From Sialis fuliginosa (taxonomy: Eukaryota; Arthropoda; Insecta; Megaloptera; Sialidae), in NCBI GenBank assembly GCA_961205875.1, contig OY540816.1:9496701-9560700 (forward strand): a DNA stretch of 64,000 bases, given 5' to 3'. The translations under genes were made by a program, and so were the position numbers. Shown piece after piece: positions 24,668 through 38,689 of the stretch; positions within the stretch are counted from its first letter, which is position 1, and each line of letters starts with the position of its first letter. A model generated the notes under the pieces. That model saw only the letters and a program-made list of their open reading frames with translations. It ran no database searches and was not told the DNA's origin.

Positions 24668-26429
24668 CTAGTTGAATATAAGTACTTTTTAAATCTATTA
24701 TCTCACAATCAATTGAATATAATCTAGATTTTAAATAATATATTCTACAGTAGAAATCATTTATAAGATCTATTTCAGAGATTGTACGTCGATTTCCATG
24801 AAATTTTCTATTTTCACATATCAGTATCGATAAATTTTTATTAGATAAGTTCCTCGAATTCTCAACATTTATGTGTATTTTATCGATTCTGTTGTTTTTT
24901 GAATTATGAAAGTATGTTACGATAACAATACATCACTGTCGTGTAATAAAACATTAATAATGTATAAAAATTGATTTCTTTCATTTATTATTTGTTTGTA
25001 TGTCTTCCATGGCACGTTATAAAGCAGTAATAAAAATCAATAGAGTTTTTTTTAATCACATATCACTGCCTTGTAGCAAATGTAACAGTCTGAGTAGTTT
25101 TTATTATAAAATATTATTATTTTCTTATTTATTGCTCATTATTTTAATTCAGTACAATATTCTCGGATTTATAATAACATTTATATTTTATTTGATATGA
25201 TGTACAGAATGTACGGTGTTAAACACATGGTTATATTATTATAAAATAAACTTTTTATGATATACGTTTAGATTTGGACATTTATATTTTTCTTATTTAT
25301 AAATACAATATATATTATACTAAGCATAAGAATTTGACACTTGACGACAACAATTTAAGAAATTTATGAATACATTTAAAAGGGCACACATTTTTTTTAA
25401 GTACGGGCGTTTAAATATTATATTTAAAGGCAGGAACAATCAACAACATTTATTTTTCTTAATTATAATTCTTATTGAATTTTAAATATTTTATGAAAAT
25501 AATCTAGAAATATTGAAGAAACATTCTAAAATTGACACTTATATTGAATATGTTTGTATATATTCAAGTTACATTTACTTCCAATATTAATATAAAGAAA
25601 TTCAAATATCACATTTATATTCACGAAATCACAATAGATTTTACTATAGTAGTATATATTTTTTAATTACTTGTGTAGATTATCAAATATATTATATTTG
25701 AGCGACGACTTAATTTCGATATGATGAAAAATACTTTCGAAATAATTTCAGTGCAGAAAAATTTGAGACTATATTATTTTACTAATACTAAATCACTTCA
25801 CACCATATGAACCTGATAAACATCACTAAAAATTAGTTTCCGTCGAATTTTCCTGTAGTTTTCCGGTAATTGATTTAACTAAACCCATTTTGCATATAGT
25901 ATTTTTGAATTTTGATTGAAATCACTTTAAGTTTTTTATAAAAATGTTTAAATTTTGTAAATTGTCGCATTATATACTTTGTGCTAATAACAATGAGGAC
26001 ATGTTTAACTAGGAACGATGCAACAGAACCCTAAAGCAACATAACACCAAATCGGCTATTGTCGGCTAATCCCGTTTACTTTACATAAAATTTTGAATTA
26101 TATACCTATTATAAATAATATTATTTATCCATATATATTATTTAAAAGATACTTTTTAATATAGTTATATACCTTGTTTAATATTTTATTAGAGTAAAAT
26201 TTATGTAGTAAATATTTATAAAGTATTATATTTAATTTCGTTTTATTTATTTATGTATATATAACAATTATTTAATATGTTCACAGTATTCATTAAAATG
26301 TAAAAGTATATTCAAAATATTGATGCAATATTGAAAAATGCGTGTATATGTATAGTGCAAGTATTAAAACTATATTTTTCACAAAACATCAACGACCGTC
26401 AATGATAATATCGAAACTCCTGTTGAAAA

Positions 26430-26690
26430 TAACCGAACTGGTGCGATTTAAACCTTAGGCCTGCGAGTGTACGGTGCGTCTGTATCGGCATGTTGGACAT
26501 GCATACAATGACACGCGTTCGGTCTGTACGTTCATGCACAAAAGGCAATACTGTACGTGCGCGAGCGCACGGGAATACTGTGTTTCCTTATTGATTTTTT
26601 AGTTTCCTAAGTGCGGGCACGATGGCTGTTACGTTTAAATTAACACAACGTGTGCGCTACGCACTGGATCACCTAACAACACTGTTATGT
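26430..26690 (-). promoter_or_regulatory. CpG-rich patch, candidate internal promoter/5' UTR for a short sei isoform
   Basis: About 260 bp that is much richer in G+C and CpG than any surrounding sequence (for example GTGCGCGAGCGCAC near 26559). It lies 1.8 kb upstream of the 24-kb sei exon and outside any repeat I could identify. Read on the minus strand it could hold a transcription start and a 5' UTR; a possible donor AAG|GTTTAA ends at 26454. Splicing to the acceptor at 24668 would put the ATG at 24625 as start codon. This is inference from composition and position only; there is no recognised core-promoter motif set. Confidence 0.35.
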
Positions 26691-27807
26691 CAATGATAAT
26701 TAAATTTAAATTGTGAAAGCGAAAATAACAATGATTGATACACCTGTATGTATGATAAACCCTATCGAATTTGACATTCGCTTCAAAATTAAGTTTTACG
26801 TAACTTTGTAAATATCGGTATGGAGAACCATACATGACTTCCATGTTCTTTCTATATTTTTAAATAATTTATAAATATCAATTTTTTGAAAAATATACAT
26901 AAAAAACATATATACTTACGACGGTTACAGCAGTTATTGCCATTTGTATATATGTAAATATATAATGTCAAAAACATAATACACATTCGTAGAACAACTA
27001 ATTTGACAATCCTAATTTAGTTGCATTTGTTTCCAAGGCAACATGAATTAATGACGTATTAATTAGTATTTAAAATTCAAATTTTAAGTGTGTTTTTCAC
27101 CCCTTTAATGGCTGTTTGGGCACGTACAAATAATAAATGTCCCTTAGATTCAATTGAACTGCAAATGTACCAAATCTTATCAAAATTAGTGAGATAATAC
27201 TCGCAATGTTCACTCTTTAGACGAAAATAGTTACAAAATTTCGAATATTTCTAAAACCCCTAATCCGATTAGCACCAAAATCAATAGGTCTGGAGTACTC
27301 ATACTGAGACAAACATTTTCTCCAAAAATAATTCAGATCGGTACATTTTTACATCTACATCCTGACACACAGACACACGCACAGCCGCCATGCGGAAATC
27401 AACTTTTCTTTACGTTTTGAAGTTGGTACAATCAGAATTTGTCATTTTCTCGGACACGATTTTTCGATGGTATTACAAATACTTCCATTTCTTTCAGAAC
27501 ATGGAAGTAATAGGGTGTTAAAAAAGTTATTGGTTATTATTTTTAATTCTATAATTCGAACAAACATCACCTTGTATCCGACCGAATATTCGGCATTAGT
27601 TTTAGCCAAAAATTGCACCTTCTGCCGAAGAATCGGCTTAAAATAAATAAAGGCTATTTAAATTCGCCTCTATGCACGAATCTGACTAATTTTTATTATG
27701 TATTTATGTGACCATTCTCATGCTAAATGTTTTATGAAATGTAGTGGTCAGGAAGTCAGGACTATATGTGCATATCACCATAAGAGATGTAGAGTCGCAT
27801 GAAGAAG

Positions 27808-28075
27808 TGATCTTCCAGTTTTCATTCATATTCGCTTATCATAAACTTAGTAGGCTCCTCCCATTTGATTATTATAATATTTAAATCATTTAGCCATGTA
27901 CCAAATAAAGATGGATATTTTGAAACTCATTTGCTAGATAAAGAAGTACTCTTCGTTTATAGTAGTCATATATATTTGTGCGATTAAATTGTTATGTAAT
28001 TTATTGAAAATTTTAAACGTAAATTTTGTAGCACTAAATATTTTATATTCCGAATTTTAGTATTGGTATAAAATT
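27808..28075. repeat. Dispersed repeat, unknown family, copy 2
   Basis: Direct copy of 20757-21026, carrying a short insertion (TTAAACGTAAA) near 28012 and several substitutions. Confidence 0.85.
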
Positions 28076-28559
28076 AATTAATGAAATGGACGTATATTTT
28101 TGTTTTTATATGGGGAAAATGCGCCAAAAATCATGTATGAATGTATTATCTTATTTTCTTAAGAGCGAAGTGAGATTAAAGATAATCGTACTGGCAAAAT
28201 ATCAATCTCAATTACGGAACAAAATGTTGAAATCTTGTCTAATCTAATTTAAACTGATCGCTAGATTACTGTCTAAATAATAGCCCAAAGTTTAGAAATA
28301 TCAATTCGATTAGATGAGATATTTTTTATAAACAAACCAAAGTTGTAGAATGCTTTGAAAGCAATCTTAATCGTGGTCTTATACAGAATTGAAAAATAAA
28401 CTTGGTATTTTCTGATAATTTTTTTAACGCCCCATTTATATGATTGAGATAGGTAATGCAAAATGATAATCCATTTATATTTCATTAATCTTGTACATTT
28501 TTATTTGAAATTATATTATATACTGTTATAAAAAAGACAGGAAATAATTTTATTTCAGT

Positions 28560-29060
28560 ATTGAGTTCAAACCTCTTGCAATTTTTATCTTCAAGCATTG
28601 CATATAAATTGAAATCCGTTGATTTCCACCGACTTCAACAAGCGGATATCCTTATTTAAATATCTATCTATAAATATATAACTATACTATATTTCATCAC
28701 TGCATTCTTAAATGAAGTTTACCATATTTTATTTACACTTTGCAAGAATTTACTATAAACATTAAATATAAAAAGCAACTTAATATAAAATAAACTGTAC
28801 TGTACCTAGTGGCCATCGCAAGATTTTTACATCATTGTACAGAAACGAATATTTTGGTACCGAAAAATAGCCAAAACATTTTTAGATAATAATATTTACC
28901 GTATAAAAAATAATGACAAAAATGATTATATCTGTATTAAATTTAAAACAATATTTTAGTAGAAATGAATAAATTTTTGATATTAAAATTCTCTACAACT
29001 TTTAGTTTAAACATTTTATTCTATTACTAACAGTTAAAAGAAATTAAAAAAGAAGAAAAA
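28560..29060. repeat. Dispersed repeat, copy A
   Basis: Shares ordered blocks with 38690-39180: AACAAGCGGATATCCTTATT, a GTAGTGGCC/CTAGTGGCC block, ACGAATATTTTG and ATTTTTAGAT. Diverged; family unknown. Confidence 0.65.
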
Positions 29061-29134
29061 AATGTGTTTTTTTTCTAGCAAAAAAACCTCCGTTAAATCT
29101 CGATTTCAAATGATATGATTTTCATTTAATATCT

Positions 29135-29978
29135 GGAGAACCCATTGTGATATATGTAGTAATGAAATTCGATATGCAATTTAGTATTAATACATGTTAT
29201 CGATTTTCAGTATCAAATAAAATAAATACATTTTTTCCTATGTTCGGTACTTTTATATTGTTATATGCTACAAAATACACATACATATATTTTATTAATT
29301 TGTCATAAGATCAACAACGAGAAATACATACAACAGTAAAAATAGAATTGGGGAATTTGACAATATGGATGCTTCAAACAACACAAAATAAATTTATATT
29401 CTTGTACTAGGATTAAAAATAGGAAATTCCTCTTAATATGAGTGTTATTAAAGATACATTTTTGGAGGTATATTTATATTAACTTTTTGTCTTATTTTTA
29501 ATCCTAGAACAAGAATATAAATGTATTTTGTGTAATTTGAAGCATCCGTGTTAAGTCAAATTCTGCAATACTATCTTTACTATCATATTTTTCGTAAACG
29601 GTTGATTTTATGACTTATTAACAAAGTATATTTATGTGTATTTTCTGCATGGCCAAACAAAGGACAAAAAATTAAGAACAAAAAAATATTAGCTAAATAT
29701 CAAAGGACCCACTGGCCCCATACTTTTCTGGTCTAAATAATCAATGGTCGATACTGCAAATCGATAATACAAAATTGGGTATCAAATTTCATTTCTGTAT
29801 CACAATGGGTTCTTCAGATACTAAATAAAAACTAATTTTAGGCAAAACATTTGAAAGGTATGTAGCTCCGTCACGAAGAATTTCCGGACAAATGTTCATA
29901 TAAACTTTTTTACTGAAAATATATTTTTCGATCAACTGTTCAAGTTTGTTCCACCTGATATGACTCATTCTGTGTATT
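29135..29978. mobile_element. ACAGGATGAGTCATATCA-family TIR element, decayed copy
   Basis: Inner arms are inverted: GAACCCATTGTGATA near 29148 and TATCACAATGGGTTC near 29799. The right end keeps CCTGATATGACTCATTCTGT. An inner palindrome at 29352-29563 (ATGCTTCAAA...TTTGAAGCAT) is also present. The left terminus is not recognisable. Confidence 0.65.
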
Positions 29979-30430
29979 AATTATAAAATGTAACCATTTC
30001 TTTTAATTTGACATTAAAACCCAAAAAAACTTATTTGATAATATCAATATTTACAAAGATAAATGCTTATGTTAGTTTTATAATATTCCTATACCCTGTA
30101 TATGATATTTTAAGTTTTTAAATTGAGTGCACAAAAAAACAGTTTATTCAATAATAACGTATGTGGAATTTCATTTGTGATTCACTGCAGAAAATAATTT
30201 TAATGTATTTTGTTTATTCTAAAAAATAGAAATACGTGTATAGAAACAGTACTGCTATAGCAATGGTTAAATAATTTTGTCCAGGTCTGCAGTCTAATTA
30301 CCACTAGGTAGTGTTTATTACCAACGCGTGTCTTTAACTACACTTTTATACCTTCCTGTTATTACTCGCAGTTGCATTACCATTTTCTTTAAATAAATCA
30401 ATGTTCTTGCCATTTACTTAGTACTGTAAC

Positions 30431-30840
30431 GCAGTGGCGTAGATAGCTTTTTGCGATGAGAGGGGGGGGGATATGACTTAGTATTTAATATCATATTTTT
30501 GGTTCAGGGATCCTCAATACGTGTAAATCTCGAGTTCGATTTTTTTCATGATTACTATACTTTATTATACAGTACATTTCATGTATGTATGTATAATAAA
30601 AAATATAAAAAAAACGTTCAAAAAAATTAATTTGCCTTTTTAAAACCGATTAAAAAGCTGAAAATAAAATTATATTAGATTCTTTTCGTACTAACTATTG
30701 CATTTTAAAAAAAGTTGATTTTGTTCATACTAGAAGAGTTTAAAAAAATGTCTTTGAGTTTTCTCATGAACTAGACTCATGGGGAGGGGGGGGGATTGAT
30801 CCCCTTGATCCCCCCAACTCGCGTGTGATAAAATGTAGGT
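30431..30840. mobile_element. Probable decayed hAT element
   Basis: Starts CAGTGGCGTAGATAGC, a typical hAT-type terminus, followed by G-runs at 30463 and 30785. The right terminus and target duplication are not convincing. Confidence 0.3.
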
Positions 30841-31159
30841 GCACGTCTGTTTAATATTGTGGTTAAACTATTATTTATATTTGAGTCATTCTGAAGCTAA
30901 ATAGTAAGTTAACTTGACAATTGAGAAAATTGATATTTTATAAATAGTCTTAGACTTAGATTACAAAAAAATACCCCATTCCAGATTTTTATCTGGTAAC
31001 AGGACTATTTTATTTATTTTTCATAAATACATCAATTAACATATTTCATTTATATGTAATGATGGCGGTACCTCAACCCGTCTTGGAACATTAATCTATT
31101 TAGCTAATCAACAATATACTTTCTAACATATGATAATACAACATATACTAATAATAATA

Positions 31160-31424
31160 TACAGGATGATTTACAACTAGTGTAAAAAAATTTAACAGTA
31201 GATCGAGGATATAATTCTAAATTATGATTGTATCAAATCTTATAATTGTATCACAATGGGTTCTCTAAATATTAAATAAACTCTAATTTTTGGCAAAATT
31301 TTTGGAAGGCTGTAGCTCCCTCACGAAGAATTTCCGGACACAGTTCACATAAAGTTTTTTGCTTAGAATTACATTCTCGATCTACTGTTAAATTTTTTTT
31401 ACACCAGTTGTAAATCACTCTGTA
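31160..31424. mobile_element. 265-bp TA-flanked palindromic MITE
   Basis: Ends ACAGGATGATTTACAACTAG and CAGTTGTAAATCACTCTGT, inverted for about 45 bp (through TTTAACAGTAGATCGA). Internal CTCCCTCACGAAGAATTTCC is shared with the 47430 and 29135 elements. Confidence 0.85.
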
Positions 31425-33899
31425 TAAAAAAAACTGGCAATTCCCATAATAGGTAAAGAACTAAAGTAATTATTATTTTTATTTAGCATCTGATCAGATA
31501 AAAATTCCGGATGTCCGAAAAAAACGTCTCCGGAAAACCGTCGACTACAAGCAATCGGAATAAATTAACGCCAGACGGTACGGACATTATTGTGGTCGCG
31601 CTCATACAACGCAATAGGTTCCTGAAATTTTTTACACTCGGAAAAAGTTAGAATCGAACGTCAGGAAAAACCTGAGCGTTCTCTGGCTGTTTATAGTCTA
31701 CAATCAAAAAATCAATATATTAACATAATAGGGTATTTGACAGTATTGATAATAAATTCTAAAATGTAAAAAATACCGGATATTGGGTTCGCCGATAAGA
31801 ATATTTTGAAGGAAGGTAGAATGAGTCCTTTGGAAGTGATTTAAGCAAATATACCTATATATAAAGTGCACCAGTTTTTTTTATATCGGCCATTTTATTA
31901 AATTTTTGAGAAAATCTAGATTTATACAGTTAATGGCAAAAGTTCAAAAGTTAAAGAGTTCATATTTTTCAAACATGATTTTTATATTACTTAAATGTTT
32001 ATGCTACACTATCAGATCAAAATAAAATTTATGAATAACAAACAAATTTTAACATTTAAAAACTTATAAAATTTTAATAAAATTATTTCTTTAAAAATTT
32101 ATTTTATAAAATCTAGCAGTTCAGATGGTTTTAAAAACTGCTCTATTTTATACGCTTTCAAAAAACGTACCATATACCTACATGAATTGGCTATTTTTAT
32201 TAAAAAAACTTACATACATTTATCCCAGAATAAGTAAGGTTTTTACATTTTTCCAGTGAGTCAATCTTAGTATGCTATTCTTAATAAGTCATTAAAAACG
32301 TGATGCAATATTTTTCAAACATTTTGCTTCCTCGCAATATCGAAGATACGAGAAGCTTTGTGTTTGTTTTAGAATGAGACAAAAAAAATGTTCTCCGATT
32401 TCAAAATTTTAAATTTATCTTTCCGTTTCACGTCAAGACAAACACTTTTCGTTCCGTGTCTGTCTGTCCGTTCGTCCGTGTGTGTGTCCGTCTGTCCCCT
32501 GAATCCTTGTCACACGCATAACTCATGAACCACTGAACCGATATTATTAAAACTTGGTAGGATGGTTGGGTCTGTCTTGAGGACGGTCCCATTTCAAAAT
32601 CGTGTGTAAGGGGAAGGGAGTGACACCCCAAAATATTTATTTTTTCAAGATATCTCAAGAACGACACATGTTACGTGAAAATTTTATAGAATATGTTTTG
32701 TAGAGCATTAAATTCGTGTTTTGAAAAATTTCGAACTAATATTTTTTTAATAAAATTGCATAAAAATTAAATGGTTAACCAATTCCAGGCAATTTATATA
32801 AACACTATCGGTTTTTATTTAAATTGTTGAATAATTAACAACCTTTGGTGAATTTAGCACGAGGAAGCACTGTGCATTTACTTGGCAGATGTTTTTTTAT
32901 ACTTATTGGACAGTGTAACACCTACTCCTGTGCAAAAGCTTGAAAAAGATGATCCTGTCAGACGAATGACAATTTTTTGTCAGTTTTTGGTAAAAGTATT
33001 TTTTACGTAAAATTACTTCCATGTTCTGAAGGGACAAACACGCGCTGATTGTTCATTTTGTTTTGAAGAGGATTATGTATGTAAATATTCTTAACTTAAC
33101 GCGATTTCTACGTATTCACAGATGAAATGTATTGAATAACAATCTCCGATGTGACAATATTGGATTATAGAATTATTCAATTATAATCGCTTGCATGATG
33201 CTTGATTTGCGTTGACCGACAATGTATGTAGTATTAAATGATAATTAATCTATGAGTATATGTTCCGATATACACTGCAACCACTGTGACTTCTGACGTC
33301 ACTTCTCTATACTGGATTGTCGTTCCGTTTTAGATTTTATACTGGATACGATAGTGAATTTTCTATAACGGAATACTCTGCAGTATAATTCACACCGCCA
33401 TTTTGAAATTTATGTCAAAATGAAGACCAGATATATTTTTTGAGGAGAGGTTGGGGGGATTGGTGTTAAATTTTGATATATTTATCTACATGACTGTTTT
33501 TGATATTAAGGTATATTCGGGCAAAATAGTATTCAATAAAAATAAAAATTTCGACATCTAAATAATCCCCAAAATGACTATTTTGCTACCTACCTTTTTA
33601 AATGAAACAGTAATATTTTTATTTGTTTATAAATACATATTTTTATTGTTAATGGTAATTTACATAATTTTAAAACTAATTATGACTGAATAGGGTAGAT
33701 AGCAAAATAGTCACTTTGTGGATTATTTCGATAAATTTATAACTGGAAAACTGTAGGACCCAGGTCCAAACTTGGTAAAGTGAATTTGTAGGTAATATTA
33801 TGACACACCAAAATAATGATAAAGAATACCACATATTATAGGTACTTTTGGAGAAAAATGTCATTTTCATAAAAATTTTCAATTAATTAATAAATTAAT

Positions 33900-33976
33900 T
33901 TATTTCGTTCGATCTGGCGGGAAAAATACCACAGGGGTGGGAATTTAGAAATTCGCGAAGCCGCGGGTATCAGCTA
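33900..33976 (+). mobile_element. Helitron 3'-end fragment
   Basis: Ends GAAGCCGCGGGTATCAGCTAG followed by T, like the full element at 50015-50800. The GGCGGGAAAAATACCAC block precedes it. No 5' end found nearby. Confidence 0.7.
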
Positions 33977-34312
33977 GTCTACTATACAAACTTTCAATTG
34001 TTCGTTTTATTAAAGCAATTGTAATAATATGTTCACTTTTTCGGTTTTTAATTTTATTGTAATTGAAAATTAATGTCACTTGATAATATATAATTTTCCG
34101 TAATATACAGTTTATTAATAAAATAAGCACAATTTTTGTATTGTAAGAAAAAGGACTTTCAACAAAATAACCATTCTTCATATCTATGTATTTTCAAAAT
34201 TGGAAAAAAGTACTTTTTTAACATATGAATCGTTATTTTTAAAATTAGAAAAAAGTACTTTAATACTAGTTTCAGTCATAGACAGATGTCTTCTTTTTAT
34301 AATTCATTAATG

Positions 34313-34646
34313 CCCGGTATTATAAAGAATTTGCTTGGTTGCAAATGCAAATTAGCTTCCAGCTAACGCTATCTGCTAGGTGTCAAATTGTTATGAAATT
34401 GCTCGATATTTTAAAACAGTGGTAATAAATGTATAGTAATGTAAATACTATGCAATTTTTGAGGTACACTTGACAGCACTTATTTTAAGTCGCTGATTTC
34501 TACTTAATACGCATGCGATAAAGTCATTATATATTTGATTTCATTCGCTATATTTGTGAGTGGTTTTTATATTTAATACCTAGTAAATAGCGTTAGCTGG
34601 GAGCTAATTTACATTTGCAGCCAAGCAAATTCTTTTTAATACCGGG
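34313..34646. mobile_element. 334-bp MITE, CCGGTATTATAAAG family
   Basis: About 55-bp inverted ends: CGGTATTATAAAGAATTTGC and GCAAATTCTTTTTAATACCG, continuing through TTAGCTTCCAGCTAACGCTA. Related copies at 36497-36802 and more distantly 58247-58570. Confidence 0.85.
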
Positions 34647-35535
34647 TATAACACATTTACTTTTAAATGAAATTTCTATACCATTTTCAAATACTTATAA
34701 CGGTTCATATATATACATTTATTTGATTAAATAAATAAATTTATATTTCAAAAAGTACTTCCCATATTTCTTAACCATAGTAAAATCACAACATATTTTT
34801 TAATTAAATGTTAGAAGTACGTTTTTATGAATAATTGCATTTTTTATTGCAAAATAATTATCGGCATAATTGAGTTAAAACATTTATTTACGCTTACTCG
34901 CGTTTAATAGCGCGCAATCTTGGCTATTGATTTTGTAGTGTTAGTCGTTCTGAATTTTGAATTCTGAACTAATTAATAAGATATACTGTTGAAGTTTCGT
35001 ACGTTAAAAATTATTTTAACCAATTATGAAAATTAAAATACCCGCAAAATAAATAAACTATATTTACATACCCAATTCTGATTCACTTGTTCTCGAATTA
35101 TTTATATTTAAGCTTTGAGGAAAATAATAATACATGCAACTATGGATCATAAAATTACGCTCCTGGCCAATTATTCCCTCATTTTTATACAAGAGATAAA
35201 ATATAACATCGAGGTTCTTTTCAATTTTTGATAACTGACTATTAGGGATGTACCGGAATTCACGATTTTATTTAGGTTCCGGAATAGGATTTTTTCTACT
35301 AAGAAATTCATAAATAATATACATTATTTTTTTTTAAATCAAACATAAATATAAGAATGATGGTATAACAACATTTTATTAACAAAAATTTTAATAGAAT
35401 TAATCATTTCATAACACAAACAATGCAGTTTTTAAACATTTTGTGCAGTAAAAGTATAATTGTAATTATAACATTAATTGACATTAAAAAAATAAGATTT
35501 TTTTTTATAATTATACATTAACAAAAATGCCATTA

Positions 35536-35765
35536 TACAGGATGAGTCATATCAGGAAAAACAAACGTGAACAGTTGATCAAGAAAAATGGTTCATATAA
35601 ACATGTGTCTGGAAATTCTTCGCGAGGGAGCTGCAGGCTCTCAAATATTTTGTCTAAAATTAGTTTTATTTAATATTTTGAGAACCCATTGTGATACAGT
35701 TATGAAATTTTATAATTAGTTTAGTATTAAACACGTATTAATACTAAACCGATTATAAAAAGAAA
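35536..35765. mobile_element. ACAGGATGAGTCATATCA-family arm, truncated copy
   Basis: Left arm only: ACAGGATGAGTCATATCAGG, then GAAATTCTTCGCGAGGGAGC and GAGAACCCATTGTGATACAG, colinear with 47430-47640. The opposite end is not recognisable. Confidence 0.75.
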
Positions 35766-36496
35766 GATCGAGTGAAAATTTTGAAATCGTAGAACAATTT
35801 TTCTTTAAAAAATAACCGCAAAGCTTTTCGTATTTTCGATAATAAAACAACTCAAAACAAAGATACAACGCATTTTATTTATTATTGAATAAAAATCACA
35901 ATTGCCATGGAAAATTAAAATATTTTTGTTAGTCGAGGCGTCATAAGCCAAAACTACAGCAATCACTCGAGTGCAATATTAAAAAGTCAAGTAAGCTTTG
36001 GAAAAAAGAATACTTGATGTTTAAAATTTTTATATTTATTAAAATTCGTTGCTTATTTTGTTAATGCATAACAGCAATGCTGGCTTTAGGGAGGGAGGCT
36101 GGGCGACTGCTAGGGGTGCCAGTTCAGAAAGGGCGGCGGACGGCCACATGGAGAAAAGCTTGTAGTAGATTTTTTTAGGAAAAATTAGAACAAAAAAAAC
36201 TAGATATAACTCAAAGGGTCCACTGGCCGGACAGGCCCCATATCCCCGCTCAAAGAAAACTTATAAAATTAAAACAAATTAATACTACCTACTCAATAAA
36301 AAAATTAAAAAAATTAAATTACCAATTATTCTGTAATGCCTAGTGACCATAAGAAAAATAATTTGAAATTAAATCTTTTGTTAAAAAATGTATGTACCTT
36401 CACGGTTCTACAAAATATTAATTTTAATTTCATGCTTTTATTAGTTGAATGCACAAAACGTAAAATTGTAATGCACAAAAACAATATAAACACAGT

Positions 36497-36802
36497 GTGC
36501 TCTAAAGTCTAGAGCAAAAGTTAATTAGCTTTTGGCTAAGGCTATCTGTTAGGTAATAATATAAATGACAACCCACTCACAGATGTAGCCAATGAAGATG
36601 ACATTGATGTTAAGTCGAAATCAGCGATTTAAAATAAGTGCTGGCAAGTGTACCTTTTTAATATATGTAAATGCATAGTATTTACATTATTCTACATTTA
36701 TTACCACTGTTCTATAATCCCGAGAAAATTCATAACGATTTGGCACTTCGTAGATAGTTAATTAGCTTTTGGTCTGGAGAAAGTTCTTTATAATACCAAG
36801 CA
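36497..36802. mobile_element. Diverged copy of the CCGGTATTATAAAG MITE
   Basis: Inverted TTAATTAGCTTTTGG arms, right end GTTCTTTATAATACCAAGCA, and an internal block complementary to 34461-34500 (ATAAGTGCTGGCAAGTGTAC). Confidence 0.65.
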
Positions 36803-37012
36803 TTAATGTTCAACGTATATAAAGTAATGCGCACTTCAAACTACCCATACACTATTACACTATAATGCTGTATTTAGATAATGAAAACAAAACAGCAACA
36901 CAGTGTTTGAAAACACATCGTATTTAAAAATGTATAGGGTTTATTGCACTTTTGTCAAAAAGACACAATGTTGCTGGGTTTTTTTTCGGTCTAAACAGTG
37001 TGGATGCTACAA

Positions 37013-37954
37013 ATGGGTTTACAAATCCCGCGGGATCCCGCAGTTTTTCCAAAATTTTTATTATTTATGCTTAAAATTACTATTATTTAGTTAACATGAC
37101 AATTATATAATGAAAAATAGTTTCATAGTGGTAACATATGATACGTAAACGTAACACGTACCGTATAGACCGATGTAAAATCAATAAAATACACCTGTGA
37201 ATAGAAGATTGTTTAATATGTTAGGTAGAAGTACAAGATGCTTCTAACTACTTTTGTCTTTTTGTTCGATTATCCATTTCAATTTTTTTAAGTCCTTCGT
37301 TGCGTATAAATTAGCCCTACGTAGGTCGCCTTTTACGCCGCGCTGGTATATACGGTAAGTCACGTAAAACTAAACATCATTATTTACGGTTGCATTTTAG
37401 GGACAATCTGTTAAAAAAATATCGTGTAGATCGTATAGAATATGTACCTATATGTAGTTTTGAGAAAACACGAATTTTGTGTATTAAATTTTTGTGGTTA
37501 ACTTTCATTTAATCTGCCATTCTTTTTCTAAATTTTTGTATTTCGTATTTTTTATGTTTTTTTTTTTTGTAATCTGCGGGCTGTTCGAGCTTCTTTCGTC
37601 GCCTGAGTCACGCGAATCCTGGCATGTTTTAATCGGTTGTGTGGTCACATTTTTCGAACGTTTTTTTTTTTAATTCTGGAGGTATGTAACCACTTAACTA
37701 ATCGTGAACAAGATATAATTTTTTTCACTAGTTTCATATTCAGTCATCTCAACCTTAATTTTTTTTTTCAAAATTGTTACCTTTTTTATCCATATTTACG
37801 CTTTATAAGTATTCAAAACGCACGCGACCTACAAATTTAATGTTCAAAAAATTCCGCGCGGATCCCGCATTTTCAGTGCGGGATCCGCAGATCTCCAAAA
37901 CGTGCAGGATCCCGCGGGAATGCGGGATCCCGCATTGCGGGATTGCAAACCCTA
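37013..37954. mobile_element. GC-rich-ended hAT-like element
   Basis: Left end TGGGTTTACAAATCCCGCGG and right end ATTGCGGGATTGCAAACCCT are imperfect inverted repeats. The right end also has nested GCGGGATCCCGC palindromes. The terminus TAGGGTTTGCAATCCCG resembles hAT ends. No exact 8-bp duplication is visible and no transposase frame survives. Confidence 0.65.
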
Positions 37955-38230
37955 GTTACTACGTTAGATATAAAATATATAGGTATCACAGAAATTGTGA
38001 TTTTCCAATATAAGATGCATCGTTTCGTCTGGAAGCAATATTGCTTTGAAAATTGGCATGATGCCAGTAACAAAGTATCACTGAAATTAAGATTTTAAAC
38101 AATGAAATAAGTTAAAAAGATTCTAAAAAATGTATTTATTTTTATATTAAAAGCGAGATTAATATGATTTTTGTTAAAATAAAAACGTAAAATACAGCAA
38201 TCTTTTGATAAAACACCAGTCAGAGTGGAT

Positions 38231-38402
38231 GACGTCACGGCTACGTAAACGTAATTTTTGTTTCATTAATATCTGCACTGTTTATAAATTATTTGTGGTT
38301 TTAAATTATCAATTTGATCAGTTTTGTGTTATCAAAACTAAAACCGAGAAACATTAGCGATTATTATTGTTGACAAGGAGTGTTTACATAGGCGTGACGT
38401 CA
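38231..38402. mobile_element. 172-bp MITE with TGACGTCACG ends
   Basis: TGACGTCACGGCTACGTAAAC at left and GTTTACATAGGCGTGACGTCA at right are inverted repeats. The spacer is non-coding. Confidence 0.6.
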
Positions 38403-38689
38403 AAAATGCGCCATGACACCTGCGAGCGTTTTGGCGTCAAATTCAAAATTAGTTTTACAAGAGTCAATTTTTGTGATTAAACTTTTATTTTCTGCAGAAA
38501 TAAGTATTTTTTTGGAAATAGGAGACACGTAAGATCATCATAAAATAGTTTTTAAAAATTAGGCATCATTCCTATTATAGAACTTCTTATAAATGTAGAT
38601 ATACATATGTATCAGTTCTGGAATGCCATATATTGCCATATATATGCCTATATATTCCCTTTATAGATTTTTTATTAAAATTATAGTGT

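Noticed and set aside
36903..38073. Several short frames on both strands
   Set aside because: They fall in or at the edge of the GC-rich-ended hAT-like element and its GCGGGATCCCGC palindromes; no transposase motifs.
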